Assembly (NCBI GenBank): GCA_903813345.2
Contig: CAIIXF020000003.1
Location: 32,733,151 to 32,797,150, forward strand
DNA from: Owenia fusiformis
Taxonomy: Eukaryota > Annelida > Polychaeta > Sabellida > Oweniidae
DNA: 64,000 nucleotides
Direction: 5' to 3'
In this document: positions 1 to 14,100 of the stretch, piece after piece
Numbering within the stretch: position 1 is the stretch's first letter
How the letters are laid out: the number at the start of each line of letters is the position of its first letter
The notes under the pieces: model-generated
The model's input: only the letters and a program-made list of their open reading frames with translations
Database searches by the model: none
What the model was told of the DNA's origin: nothing
Made by a program: the position numbers and the translations under genes

Positions 1-101
1 ACTTTAAATAAGAAGCAAACGACATTGATAATGCGTTAAGGCACATTGTGGAATATACGAGTGATCTACTATTTCAAACGGAATTACTGATACATTTCCA
101 G

Positions 102-1739
102 AAATGGCGCGCAATTTGGTACAGTTTGATTCCAAATCCTTTGCAGCTAAAAGAAAGGCCTCTTTCCCCATGCCTATAACACCATATCCGCCAACTAGAA
201 TGCCTACAACAGCACGCCCAACCACTGTGATTGAAGATGGTATGTATTTATAGAGGGTAAAGTGGTACTTTGGCACAATCACTTCGAGATCAAGTTATTC
301 AACCAAATACTTTATTCCGAAGTATTACTGAAGAAGGTTATAAACACAGTTAGCATTTGTGAGGCATCTCTCGATATGTGGCCCAGGCAATCAACATGGA
401 GTTGTATATTAAATGGTATTGCTAAAATACTAAGTAGTTTGCTGTTGAGGATTGCCGTTGTTGGTCACCCTGTATTTATGTATATTCAGACAAGGAACTC
501 TCGAGGCCCGTTTTATGGTATTGCACATTTGAGAAGGCAGGATGGGACAAACCTTTGGACAGAAATGGATGTGGTGAAGGCCAAGATGGGATGTTTCAAC
601 TTGATGGGGATGACTTTGATTTTTCCAGAACCAAAAAGGGAACTCCTAGCGTAAACACTGGACCTTTCCGTGGCAGCGATGGAGGTAAGAGGAGGGTCGA
701 ATACACCATAATTCACAGATAAAGCTTTATGTAAAGATAAACCTCTAGAGGTCAATCATTATATTAATTTTAATAATATTAATATGTCCATCGATGATTA
801 ACGGGATATCTCGATAACGGTACAGAAGTTGCCAATCCATCTATAACAATAAGGTTATCGTATCTAATATATTATATGACATACCAGGAAAGAAATATGA
901 TTTACTAATTGTTTTGCCTTACAAGTGTATGCCATAAATTTCAGATTATTCCAGAATATTCAACTTTACAGAATACAAATATCATATGCTTTATGTACCT
1001 CTTAGATAGCATGCATACAAATACAGGACCTCGATGGGCAATTATAATGGTCGAAAGAAAGTATACTAAAAGATGGTTGCAACTTAAAATATACTAAATC
1101 GATATATTGTTAACTTTATTTTACACGAGTTCTGTTATATTTCTAGGATATTACATATATGCCGAATCGTCAGCAGACGATAATTTAGATAGAAGCGGTG
1201 AAAGGGCAACTATTCGAACACCAACTCTTTATGGAGATATGAACAAATATCTATCATTCAAATACCATACACGAGGACAAACGATCGGAAGCTTAACCTT
1301 AGCAACAATATCTCAAGATCTGAAAATCAGATCATTCTGTAAGTTGATTAGTTATCGTATCCCTTGAATTATTAGATAATTTTTTAAAATCATACAACGT
1401 GCACGCTACAGAATTTATTACCATTCAAATTGGGATATAATAATTCAATACATCGGTAGAAAATAATTTTGAATCTGTAAAATCACAGCATCGAATTTTT
1501 GGAATATGTTCTAATTATCGCATCTGAAAATAACAAATTATTCCATCTTATATGTTAATTCTTTAGCAATCCCGAGCTTATCCATGACGTCATATGATGG
1601 GTGGAAGACGATACGAGGAGTAAAACTTCCAACAAAAACAATCGCGGTTGAATTTACCGTGACCCTCTCTGACAATCCAGCCCATTTTTGGTCAGGAGAT
1701 ATTGCACTTGATGAAATAAAGATATCATACGACCTTTAG
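102..1739 (+). CDS. Partial MAM-domain gene, 3' end (linker exon plus one MAM domain)
   Basis: Four exons read in one frame: 102-239 (Thr/Pro-rich linker), 490-684 (MAM first third; W-Y-C-T-F-E, then NGCGEGQDGM), 1147-1338 (MAM middle third; YYIYAESS, LSFKYHTRGQ) and 1567-1739 (MAM last third; FWSGDIALDEI). All joins are phase 1 with AG acceptors and GT donors, as in the large MAM gene downstream. The linker exon and the MAM exons most resemble the linker+MAM5 block of that gene (18107-19375), so this is a recent paralogous segment. The last exon ends in TAG (1737-1739) exactly where its paralogues continue YDQ and splice, so it is either a true C-terminus or a decayed exon. No start or signal peptide is visible, so the 5' end must lie upstream of the window. 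An AATAAA at 2305-2310 could serve as poly(A) signal. A pseudogene is possible. Confidence 0.7.
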
Positions 1740-4700
1740 GTAATTCTACAAAAATCTAACCATTGCCTTCATTTTCTTGGGAAGGAGCTAAGCAGTTTAT
1801 GAAATCCTAACATTGGTTCTGGGTTCACTTGAGGAAGTGATCTCGCCAAATCGCCAAAAGTGGCAGACAAAATAATTATTCCTGATAAAATCCTTAACTA
1901 TAAATCAAATGGAATAGCTGACAAATTCAAATCAAATTACAGAAATATGTCGAAAGTGGTATTTGGACAGTGTAAGCGACAGCCATTTTGAATGTTTTAC
2001 AACCCATTATGCTTCCTCTGCACGCATTTTTATTTCAATTCAGTTTTCTTTGATAAATATAACAAGAAATTGCAGTGGTGACAAATATTCAATCATACGA
2101 CCAATTGATTTGCTTATGTTTAAACGTTTTTGATGTATGTCTTTTTTTAATATATTCCAGGCTGACAGAACGAGCTTTTCGAATTAAGGTGACGTCGAAA
2201 TCCTAGAGGGCTAAGAGGAAATGACATCATATGATGTGGTAAGACGAAGAAAGCAGCATTAAAGAAGCATATGTATATATATTCCAAAGTGGAAGGACTG
2301 TCTTAATAAACACAATATTCTGAAAAGTATTGGTCATCTAAAGTTGTGTAGTCATTGCAAAACTGTCGGTACAATTACCGGCAATAGTTTTTTGATGCAT
2401 GGGCACAGACTTTAATATTTCTGACGCGTGATGTGTAACTATGGCTCATCCTGTTATGACTAAGATTATGACTAACTTAGCCATGAGAATGCATGACTTG
2501 TATATTATATACGCCATACTATGATCATTTAATGTTACTAACCATAGTGTTCTACTTCTAAGTAGAAGATACAAGATACAGTATATATCTCACTAATTCA
2601 ATATGTAGACATGACAGTGCAATACTTGTAAATACTATCGCTACTGTCAGCCAATCAGTATAGGTAACCTCCTCAAATGTTAATGCCTGTGTTTCTGCAG
2701 GTTGTTTTAATATTGTCTTTTAATTTCAAACATACAAACTGTTTTTCTAGATTACTTTAGAAACTTCCTTTCTATGATTTGTAACCACAATCTTTATGTA
2801 GTTAAATAAATAAACTTCTACTTAAAGATCAAGAAATCGGTAAGCTTAGTTATTTTTTGTTCAATTTTCTCCAATGAGTTACTTCGTATCTGGTGAACAA
2901 TAGAGGAGTTTCTAAATAGCTTTGAAATCTCGCAAATTCTCGTTTTATGTGATTTTAAGAGATTTGCACTTTTTACCCCTAATGACTTACATTTCTTTAT
3001 TTTTTATAGCATATTTGAATTCAGTGAAGTGTTTTCTCCAATAATAGCATTGATTCCGAAGTTATGTCATTTAAATCATTTTCCATTACTTTAAAAAAAA
3101 CTTGGGCCAAATCCCCATTGATGCAATGCTAATAGTCTTTAAAATCTTGGTTTATTCGTATTTATTTTCATGTTTAATCACAATATGCACATTGGCAGGG
3201 TCATCCAATAGAATGCCACTCGTGATTCGACCAACACTTTTGATAAATCATGAAATCAAGTTACTATTGCAAGTTTCTAGCAATGGAAGTTTGGCCCACG
3301 AAAGTCAAATACAAACAAGGGAGACATCTATTCTGTAAGCGGCTTTATTCAGCTATATAGAAACTATACTATTGAACGGAGGTTGATCATTTGTAATCTG
3401 TTGACTGTAGATTATGTGTTCCGCACCAATTGAGACCTAATGCTCTATCTTTATATCTTATCTTAAAATTCAAAGACTTTTTAGGTGAGATACATCCTAC
3501 TGAGCTAGGATTGAAAAAGACTAATGAATCTGATATGAGTGCACCTTATCTTGATCTTCTTATTAACATTGAACGAGACAACAGCTAGTATATATTGTAA
3601 ATTGTATGACAAAAGAGATGACTTTAATTTTGACATTGTTAATTCTCCACATTTGGATAGCAATATTCCACTAAACCCAGCATATGGGGTTTATGTATCC
3701 CAGCTTATTAGATATAGCAGGGCGTGTTCAAAATATCTAGATTTCAAATTAAGACACCATATTTTAGTGATCAAGCTGTTAGGTCAAGGTTATACTTGTA
3801 ACAAACTTTAGAAATCCTTTCTGGGCTTTGCTGAAAAGTGCAAGTCATTAATTTCGAAATTTCAAGTTTTACCACTTGAGATACTGAAGGATGTAGGAAT
3901 GGCATAATAAATTGGCAATGAACTCACAATTTTTTCTCTTGGCACCTTTTGAGGTGGATCCCGGCTATGACATTAATGGTTGAGAAATAGGGATCGAAAC
4001 CAGCCATAGTTTTCTCCTGATGACCATTTGTGAATTGTTGTTTTATGGATTATGATGACGGCTTTGTGAACGGATGTTAACCCTCGGAATTGCCTATGGA
4101 CTCGAGACTGGATTTTTATCTATCCCACATCATTTGAGACTGAATACTCTATCTTTTATGAGTACTATAGTATCTACAACTATTTTTGATGTTATGAGTA
4201 TTGGCTATCAATTTTTCTTCGACATGTATTGTAATGACTTCAGTATGAATGAAATGTCCCTTGGTGTTCTGGTCCTGGATTGTATATTGTTCTCGATTGG
4301 AGGGGGAGGGGGATGTTAGAAATTGTTTCTTTTCACGTTATATCATGGTTTTGGGATATATAGGGTCTACTTTTCTTTTGACAGATTTACACTTATAGTT
4401 TGCTTTTCTTGTTGGGTTTCTTTAAAGTTTTTAGTCACCCTTCCCTTTGGTTGAGATCAAGATTGTAGCAAGAGTTGCAAGTTGCCACTTTAACAACAGG
4501 ATGACTGATGAAGCTATCACTGGGGATATTGTCGATGGAACAATATATTTAAGGTTTTAAATAAATTATGAAAAATTACCGCGTAAAATTTTAAACCGAC
4601 AACTTTGAGTTTGAGAAAACGTTTTAAAACAGGTCTAAAAAAGGTTAGCTATAATCTACACCATATTTATTCATTCATAGAGTAGAAAATAAAGTTGACC

Positions 4701-5147
4701 TTCAATTGGATATAAAAAAATGTTCATGAATTATTACTCAGTTGATGAGGGGGATACGTACATATTTGATCCTATTAAGCGACGCATTTTGCTTACAACA
4801 TGTTATCTATGTGTTAGACTGAATGGAGAGTTCCACTAAAAACAGTTTACTACAGTTTTAAGTTTACTACTTTATATATATCACTGGGAAATAAATATAC
4901 AACCGATGACTTAAAGCAAAATCCGACTTTTTTAAATTCATGATATTTATTGAAGTGTCACAAAAAATATGTGAACATTTCTGGCCAGATGTTACTCTTC
5001 GAGCAAATATGGTTTAACACAAATATTTTGCAGTGGGCTATTTGATGTCGTAAGGAATCGTATTGCATCTAAATATATGAAATTCATGGATTATTCGATA
5101 TATTATTGTAATATAGGATAGCAGCGAGATTCTACAGAGTGACCATC
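1740..5147. other. Intergenic region without supported genes
   Basis: Only short open frames without family signatures were seen. Part of it, about 4110-4440, is a dispersed repeat: phrases such as CATTTGAGACTGAATACTCT and the TTTGCTTTTCTTG tract recur near 14590-14720, 43290-43330 and 43450-43620. The region separates the first MAM cluster from the signal-peptide exon at 5148 and presumably holds the promoter of the large gene. No promoter element is individually recognisable. Confidence 0.5.
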
Positions 5148-5187
5148 ATGAAACATTTTCAGATCTTGCTGATTTTTGCAATCACAG
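5148..5187 (+). other. Signal-peptide exon of the MAM/CAP gene
   Basis: A short first coding exon, M-K-H-F-Q-I-L-L-I-F-A-I-T, ending in phase 1 before GTAATT. Residues continue as V-T-Q-A-L-S across the intron, giving a hydrophobic core and small residues suited to signal peptidase near A17-S19. The RQKRR site follows in exon 2, so a short propeptide may be removed. Confidence 0.8.
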
Positions 5188-8100
5188 GTAATTTACATTT
5201 TCAGTAAAAAATATCTGAGAAGTTTGCATAAAATCATTTTGGCATGTTGGACTTTATTGTGTAGTCTTACCGCATATATCTACATAGGTTTATTGGACTT
5301 TTACTTGGAACTTGTATATGATTATAGTGATAAAAACTGATATTATATGTAGTTTTGATGATGAATATGAATTTATCATTAAAAATACGATTCGAATGAT
5401 CTTTTTTTTATTAATCTCGCACGAAGATTGACATTTCATTTCTCAGACCATCCCTTTAAATAAAGGATAAAGGGTAACTAAAAATGCGAATTTAAACACG
5501 AAGAACCATTTTCAATTGTAGTTACCCAAGCGCTTTCAAATGTGGCTAACAGGCAAAAGCGTCGGTCGCAGTCTCAAGGACGTTGGTTTTGTGATTTTGA
5601 GAAAGATTTCTGTGGAATGAAACACGACTTGACACAGGTGAAGTGGACTCGGCATAGTGGACCAACCATTGGAACAATAACTGGTCCGAAAAATGATCAT
5701 ACCCTTGGAACAAAGGAAGGTATATTGATATGTACGCCATAACTAAGGGTCTGAGTTGGACCTAAAATTTGATTAGAATATGATAAGTGGGAACATTCTG
5801 CCTAATGTAATGTCTGAAACCTTTTTTTAACACTTAGTCGCAAGGGGGTCATTTTGACCCCCTCCCTCGGCGATTTTTTATCCTGATTTCCATAATGTTG
5901 GTATTGTCGTAAACCTCATTCAAATCGAGATCAACGAGACCTAAGGGTGTAAATCTTTGACATTTTGTGATAAATCGTCAATTTTCTTTCATAAGTTGCC
6001 AAAAATGTATAATATTCTCAAAAATAATAATCTCTTATCTTTCAAATAAAACAATAAAACATTTTTCTATAACTGAACTTATGCACTTTAGGTATCGCGA
6101 AAATTAAATTATCAACAATTTCTTGTCTTCTACATTCATTTGAAGGTGTACAACAAATACCAATCAGTGATTTATTAAGAAAAAAGATAGATGCTTGGTA
6201 TTATTCCAACAAAATTTCGGTCCATGAGTTTGCCTAGCAACCATCTACCAACGGCATACACATCAAACTTGTAGTGAAATTGAAAAATTGGGGGAGAATA
6301 GAAAAAATAACAAAATTTTGTTAAAAGGTATCATTATTATTCTGTTATCACAGTTGGCAGAAACACTCTGGAGCATAAAAAATCCAAAGTTTTCATCAAA
6401 GTTTTTAAAAAACGTCTTCTCTCAAATTCGTGAAGAGAACGCGATTCTTGGCGATTTACTTTTGATTATTCAATAACGCGTTCCACTGATTTTAATGGGT
6501 CTCGCGATACCTACTATCTTTTAAAGTAGATAAGTTCAGTTCTGGAAAATAGTTTACCTCGAATTTCGTTTTTTAGCACCAAAAAAATTATTTTGAAAAC
6601 CAATTGACAATTTTTAGCAAAATGTAAAAAAGTCCACCTCAGGGTCACGTCGACCTCGATTTGACCTTTGTTGACCTTTTTTCTGAAAAATGAATACTTT
6701 TTGGAGAGCTAATCGAATAAGGTTTACAACAATACCAACATTATTGAAATAAGACATTAGTCAAGCAATAAAAATTGCAGATGGAACGGGTCCTATCCCC
6801 TTGCGACTTAGTGTTATTAAAAAAGGTATCAGACATTTTTCAAGAATATTTCTCACTCACAGTGGTATTCTATGTTTGTCTCAGTACAATTTTCAAACAT
6901 GAAAAACGGGTGATGGTACTAAACCAGGATTTCTTTGAAAACAGATAAAATTACCTGGTGAAACCTACGGATCTTAATGATTACCAAATGTTGTGTCAGA
7001 TGGCCAATCTCAGATGGCCTGATTTTAAGAATATTCCTTTGTCCCTTAAAGAGTTATTCCCTATGTTTGTCTCGGGAAAAAATTTTGGACACCCTGTACA
7101 TAACATTTCAATGCAAATATTTTAAATTCAATATTACTACTAAATTTTTCTCAATAATAAGTCATTTTAACGAATAAGATTAGATAGAATCATTCATGCT
7201 GTACAAAATTCATTTAATTTTGTGATTTCTTTTCCGGACAAAGGCGTAGCTTTTCCGTTGGCTATTTGGAAAAGTTAATCAGCTTCTATACAACAGGTAA
7301 TCATTTTAGAACCCCGGATTCAAAAGTTAAATATTAATGTGGTATGTTTCTATTCAGAACCATTGACCCGTTTTCTTAATTTTAGTACTTGTGGTTAAAA
7401 GCTTCAAGGAAGTCTATTAAATTGTGATTAATTGCACCTTAACCCTGAAACATGACCTCATTTACTGAGGAGCAAATCACCTACAGTAAAAAACTAATTA
7501 GTAATTCTAAAAAATGATTTCGTTTTATCTAGACTTTTGCTGGCTCACATCAAATCAGAAGCAGTTTATGATGAAATTAACATAATCTGAAGTCCTACAA
7601 CATATTTCATGTATTGTATTATATAAAAATACAATATTTCGAAAATAGTTCGATATCCTAACAACTCAAACGTTAGCTGAGCCCGAAGAATTTTTTTAAA
7701 TAATGAAAGTCTTCTTGAATAGCACCGTGTATTTTCGCCATGTTGGACGTCGGTGGACTCAAGTTCCGGGGTAGAGGGAACGACATGTCCAATGAATACT
7801 CACCTCATTTACTTAGTAAATATAGTGGTCAATGTCAAAACTAGCGTGGCAAAGGCTAGGTCGTGGTAACCTGAATATGTTTGTATATATTTCTTGGCTT
7901 GAAGGAAAGAATTACACACACGAAGATTTGCGTTTTCGGTATTTCGTGACTTTAATAATAATGTAAGTTTCATATAAGTATTAAGATGTAGGTGAATGGA
8001 AATGCTTTTTCCAATATCATATTTGAGAATTTCTATAATACGTAATACTAATAATTTCTCCTCGAATAAATGTATTTTCGGTTAGTCATAAAAGTGCTTA

Positions 8101-11100
8101 TGAAAAACAATTGTTCATACCAAAAAATCATGAGAATTCAAAATAATAAAACATAATTTTCTTAAGATATTTTTGAATGTTTAAGAGTGTTTCCCAATAT
8201 TGACAATTTCTGATTTTCCAGGCCATTATATCTACCTTGAAACCTCGGATCCGACTAAAGCTGGAGATAAGGCGAGAATTATGCTTCATATAAACCATAC
8301 TGATCAGTACCACTGCCTTAGCTTCCACTACCATATGTATGGAGTAGGTATAGGCATCTTCAATGTGGAGACTGTCATCAACCACCATATACAGTTGCTG
8401 TTTTCCAAGAAAGGTATGCATTTCACGCTTATGGTAAACCATTTTATTTATAGCAATGGTAGGAAAACACCCAGTCGCATTCTAAAAAATGGGCCTCAAA
8501 AAATAGAGCTCATTTTTGAAAGATAGGTTCCAAATTTTTCCTTCTTTGTTTTCAGGTCCGCCTATGAAATGTATATTATAATAGAATATAAATTTAAGTA
8601 ATTAAGTAAAGAATGCTAATTTCAGCCTTCCAACCACTTTCACTGGACAATTCCTCAGTGCTTCAAAGCAGCTCAAAGCCGAGAGGGCTTGAGCGCCGGC
8701 ACATTCAGGCTAGGCGATTGGGCGCCGTAACCACGAGGTTGCGAGTTCGAGACGCGTATGCTCCTTGTGTTTATTCATCTAAGCATCGTTCCCTCATACT
8801 TGCCTGACTTCTATTTTAGGAGATCAAGGCAACATGTGGCATTACAAACAGATCAGCATGCCACTTGGAACTTATTTGACATTTGAGGCCTCGAAAGCCA
8901 TTGAAGGGAGAAACTACCTTGGGGACATAGCGTTAGATGACATATCACTAACAGTCGGAAAATGTCCAAATACAATAATGACAGTCGATGTCTGGGGCTG
9001 TGATTTTGAAAAAATAACTTGGGACGTTCCATCTGATGAAAATGGCTGCGGTGAATCATTTCGAGGCATGACACAGCTGAAAACTGACAGATTTGATTTC
9101 ACACGTCTAAACAAAGAGACCCGATCTCGGCATACAGGGCCATTTAACGCCAGTGATGGAGGTATTTAAAGCAAATAACATTGATGTACATACACTATGG
9201 CATATTTTCTGTATCAAAATTCGATTTTTTTCCCTTATGTGCGATGCTGAAATTATATATTCAATAACGAACATGAAACTGTCAATATCGAATATATTTT
9301 GTTGGTTTTTGCATCAAAATTATGTGATATCGCACATATTTTACGGGAAGCAAAATCGAACAACTTATCCTTATTAATAAACTCAATTTGTGTTTGATGT
9401 CAGCATATACATACATTTTATTTGGAAAAATATCAAACGTTTATCTTTACATCGAATGTAGAAACTTTTCATATCGTATGTTATGCCCGTGGCCAGCTTT
9501 GGGTAGGGAGGGGGGGGGGTCGAGCCCCTTCCAAACATAAATTTCTATCATGCTTAACCAACTTTGCATTGTTATTACAATGGTGTTTTTAACAAGACAC
9601 CAGCGGTGACCCCTATCGGAGGGTTCCCAAAACTTTGATGCACATGCTGCATATGTTTGATTCAAGATTCAATAATATTCGACTTAATATTTCTATTTTC
9701 TTCGATTTAGTGCATGTATATTTTTTGTCAAAAACGAATTTTTATTAGTCTTGCTTAAAAGACCCTGTACTCCCCCCCCCCCTTTATCCTTCTCTCTGTA
9801 TATTGCAGGTAAAGAGAGTGAAGGTAACGGGGGGATACAGTCTTTGAGCAAGACTAAATTTTTATGTGATTTTTTCAAAATATCTATTCGATTTAAGTAA
9901 AAATATATTCAATTTTCGCATGTAATATTGTAACGAATTTTGATATAAAAAATACACCATAATATACATATCATAAACGTATAGGTTTAGACTAGTCAAA
10001 TGCTATTGTTGACTTTACTTGCGACTGATGATATTCATGGAAATTGGGATCTCCATAGAGTTTGGATTGAACCAAGCAATTTTATATGCTGTTATTGTGT
10101 CTCGTTATATTTGTTTTTAGAATATTTTGTATACACGGAATCCTCACCTGTGAATGACAATGATAGAAGGTCAGAAAATGCAGTCATCCGATCTCCCTTA
10201 TTTGAAAGTGATGGAGTTCGAACACTCTCCTTCTCCTATCACACAAGAGGGATCCTCATTGGAGATCTGAGAGTTGAAGCCCTTGACTCCAATCTCAATA
10301 TTATTCCATTCAGTAAGTTTTTCAATATGATGGAATCTTTTGAATGAATGTGAGACATACAAATATGTATATATAGTCCAAATTACATATCAACCATTCT
10401 ATTGAGTACCTTCGTGGTGCTCATATTAGTGTGTGCCAAAACCCCAGAAAATCACAAAAACCTATGTTGTGGTAGCTTACTATGAAGTGACCCATTATCA
10501 TTATAGATTGGTCCATCAACTATTCATTTTTACTTGTCTGCACTCAAAAAGGTGACACGAAAGGGCTAAACGGCTTGCACCAAGGTGCAACCATCAAAAC
10601 GATGAGTTTGATAAAAAAAATTTCAAATAATAACAATGGGTATACATTATAGGAGGCAAATTTGGTATTGATAAGTATGATAGTCCATTTGCGTGTGGCC
10701 ATTTTTATAAAAAACAATAATTGTGAAGAATTATATATTTCTGACCTGAAAATACCATATTTATTCAAAAGTCATGGTTGTTAATGATAATATTCCTATT
10801 TCACCTATTCAATGTTTTCAAAATATTTTAATTACCATTATATTCATTTTTGGCAAAGTAAATAAATATAGGGCTCACACAAGGATCAACTTTATTTGCA
10901 ATATTTTCATATTTAGTGATGTTTTGAAAAAATATAAGGTTAAACACAATTTTATTTGTTAAATGTTTAACAAAATAAACAGAGTGTGTTTATTTCATTG
11001 TTTTGACTGAAAAATCGCAATTCATTGCTCTTCCTCTTAGAACAGCAGGGGATATACAAGTACATAAACAGTCTTAAAAAACGTTGATCCTTGTGTAAGC

Positions 11101-14100
11101 CCTACACTTATTTACTTTGCCAGAAACTGATATAATAGTTATTCGGTGGTATGAAAATCATTTCAGAGGTAAAATAGGAAGAATGTCTTTGAACTTGGAA
11201 TAAAAAGCATTATATGGTTAGAAATATCCAATTTTTACCATAATTGTTTTTAATAATATAACCATACCCTCATGGACTATCTTTACATTTCAATAACCAA
11301 TGTGCATTATATTTTGCATGCTTTACTGCAATTATTTGCAAAAATATTTTTAAATCTTACATTTTTGACTGGAAAGTGAAGAGACAATACTCATATTATT
11401 GGTCACATTTGGTTATTTCACCCAAACAGATTCGGGATTTTTTAGTCCAGGCATATGAAGAAACTAGTGTGAATTAAATGGTCATATTATACAATACAAT
11501 ACAATACTGATCCAATTCAGAATTACTAGAGAAAGTAACTCTCGTGGCTGTTGATTACTGATTGCAGTCATTAAACTAATGACCTCATATTTGGATGTCC
11601 TCTCTCCTGATATGATTTTACAATTCACTTCAAATAGGCAAAGGACCAGGTATAGTATGGCAAGTGATATCTGATCGTCATATATTTTACCATGACTACT
11701 TTCTCAATATAAATATGACATTTCTCAAAAACGCAATATGTTATCTTTCAAGAAAATTCAATTCTCAATGATTATAAAAATATCATTCAAACAATCTAAA
11801 AAACTATGAATGGGGAACCCATCTCAACATTTTTTGAAATTATTTACTCAACAGAGGTTCTTCTTTTTTATTTGAATTGCATGAAAATATTATTCAACAA
11901 GTGGTCTAAAACTTTTTCATTAGTAGAATTGTAATGAAAGTCTAGTTTTGGAGATATCAATTTTCAATGACCACGATTATGTTGAAAACAATGGATAGTT
12001 TGAGCTTTTCCAATGGAAAATAACATGGAACTTGTGGTTTTTAACTTTATCGCATTTCAATACCCGTCCCCTTTTCAGAATTTGTTAATTCATTAGCGTA
12101 GAAGAACTTTTGATATATTCGAATTAAGAAAAAATACTTTAGAAAATAAGCCTAATATTTAATATCAATAATATTTCAGATATATTTTCAAATATTTATA
12201 TTTTCAATTTCAATTTATTGATACATTCAAGCATTATGTTTACGAATGTTATTAATAACAAGTGGCACCACATTTGATGCTTATACCCGTACATATAGTA
12301 GTAAAATCATGTAGTGTATCATTAAGTTGTCAAGGAATCAAACCAGAATGAAATCATAAAAAATAAGTTGAAAAATAAAGGTTGAGGGGGATTCATGATG
12401 TTTTTTCTTTTCAAGTGAAGAAGTTGGATGATATCATTTTTATCACAGGGACTTTACATAAGAAAAATCATATTGTTTTCACAAAAACACGTTCAGCCCC
12501 AAAACGCCAAATACTAATTAGATATTGGGCTATCACCTTGAAATGATCTTGATCCATAAACATTGACTTATCGATCTCTGGTCATTTTATCATTGGTCAT
12601 TAAATAGGACTGTAGCCCTACATTTGCCAACTACTTAGATATTGAACTTGAAATGACCTTGACACCAGGTCACCTAATCATTGGTCGCCAAAGGTCACAA
12701 TTGTTCTCAATTGCCTTTAAACTCCAAATTGCGAGATATTGACCTTGGAAGTCACCCTATCATGAGTCGCTAGGGGCCACAGCAGATACCAGGGCCTTAA
12801 TACACCAAATACTTAGATACTGATATTTGACCTTGAAATAACCTTGACCTCAGGTCACACATTCATGATTCACAAAGGGTAACCTCAGCCCAAAAATGCA
12901 AAAATGCCAAATATTTAGATATTGATGACCTTGAAATGATCTTGACCTATAGACCTTGACCCTGACAACAGGTCACCTAATAATCGGTTGTCAAGGGTCA
13001 GAATTGTTCTCAATTGCCTTAAAACACCTAATTGCTAGATATTGACCTTGAAATTACCTACACCCATTCAGTTGATATTTACCTCAGGTCACATAATCAT
13101 CGGTTGTGAAGGGTCACACCATCGGCAAAATGTCTTAAAATGCCAACTATCCTAGATATTGATATTTTAAACTTGAAATTACCCTGACTTTTGACCTATG
13201 TTGAATACACATTTTATGAACAAAACATAGTACGAAGTTGAAAACTGATCTTTTTGAAATGAAATTGCTGCTAATGTTTCAAAACTAAGGTATCTTTATT
13301 GCAAAAGTACTATTCAAATTGAATAAACCAAAAGAGATAGATTATCTAATCTTCCATCAGATTTAGTAAAATTATAACTCTTAAGTAAATGTTGCAATGA
13401 ATGCTCACACATATCTTGTTGTATATCAATCTAGTGCAACTGCTACAAGTATCACTCTGACACGTATCTGTGAACAAATCAAACTTCTTTGATGTTGATG
13501 TAATGCAAATTGGTATCTTTTAATATGACGTCCGTAAGATAAACCATCAATACTAGGATTGTCAAAACTTGCATTAATAAAATCAATTCCCGTCTCATCA
13601 CTGTCACACCCATTACTACAAGATGATGCCTCTTAGATCACTGTCTGCAAGCTATAAACTAAGTGATGCACTATATGCTCGTAATACTTTTTTATTCAAA
13701 ATCAAAAGTCAATGATGCTTTTCCTATTTTACCTATTAAATGATTTTTATATATCCGAATAACCATTATATACGTTTTTGACAAAGTAAATAATTGTAGG
13801 GCTCACACAAGGATCAACATTTTGAAGACTTTTTCGTACTGGTGTAGACTCTCCTGCTTGCGAAGCAACGGCGATGAATTGAGATTTTTCAGTCGAAACA
13901 AGAAAACAAACATATAATTGTTTTTTCTTCAACAAATAAAAAATAAAATTCAGTTTACCTTCGTATTTTTTCAAAACATCACTTAATATGAAAATGCTAT
14001 GAACAAAGTTGATCCTTGTGTGAGCCCTATAATTATTTACTTTGTCAAAAACTAATGAAATGGTTATTGGTATATTTAAAAAACACTGACTATATAAAAT

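Larger units (their letters stand above)
5522..8966 (+). other. MAM domain 1 (exons 2, 3 and 5' part of 4)
   Basis: Canonical MAM start CDFEKDFCGMKHD, then VKWTRHSG and a TGP motif in exon 5522-5719. The middle exon 8222-8413 carries GHYIYLETSDP and LSFHYHMYG. The final third (8820 to about 8966) has LGDIALDDISL. This is the 'type A' form without the GCG insert. Exon 4 fuses the end of MAM1 with the start of MAM2 without an intron, unlike most later repeats. Confidence 0.85.

Noticed and set aside
8730-8800. tRNA-like sequence
   Set aside because: Only a B-box-like core is present, with no foldable acceptor and anticodon arms, and it recurs at 43413 and 43545 with SINE-type tails. Called a SINE fragment.
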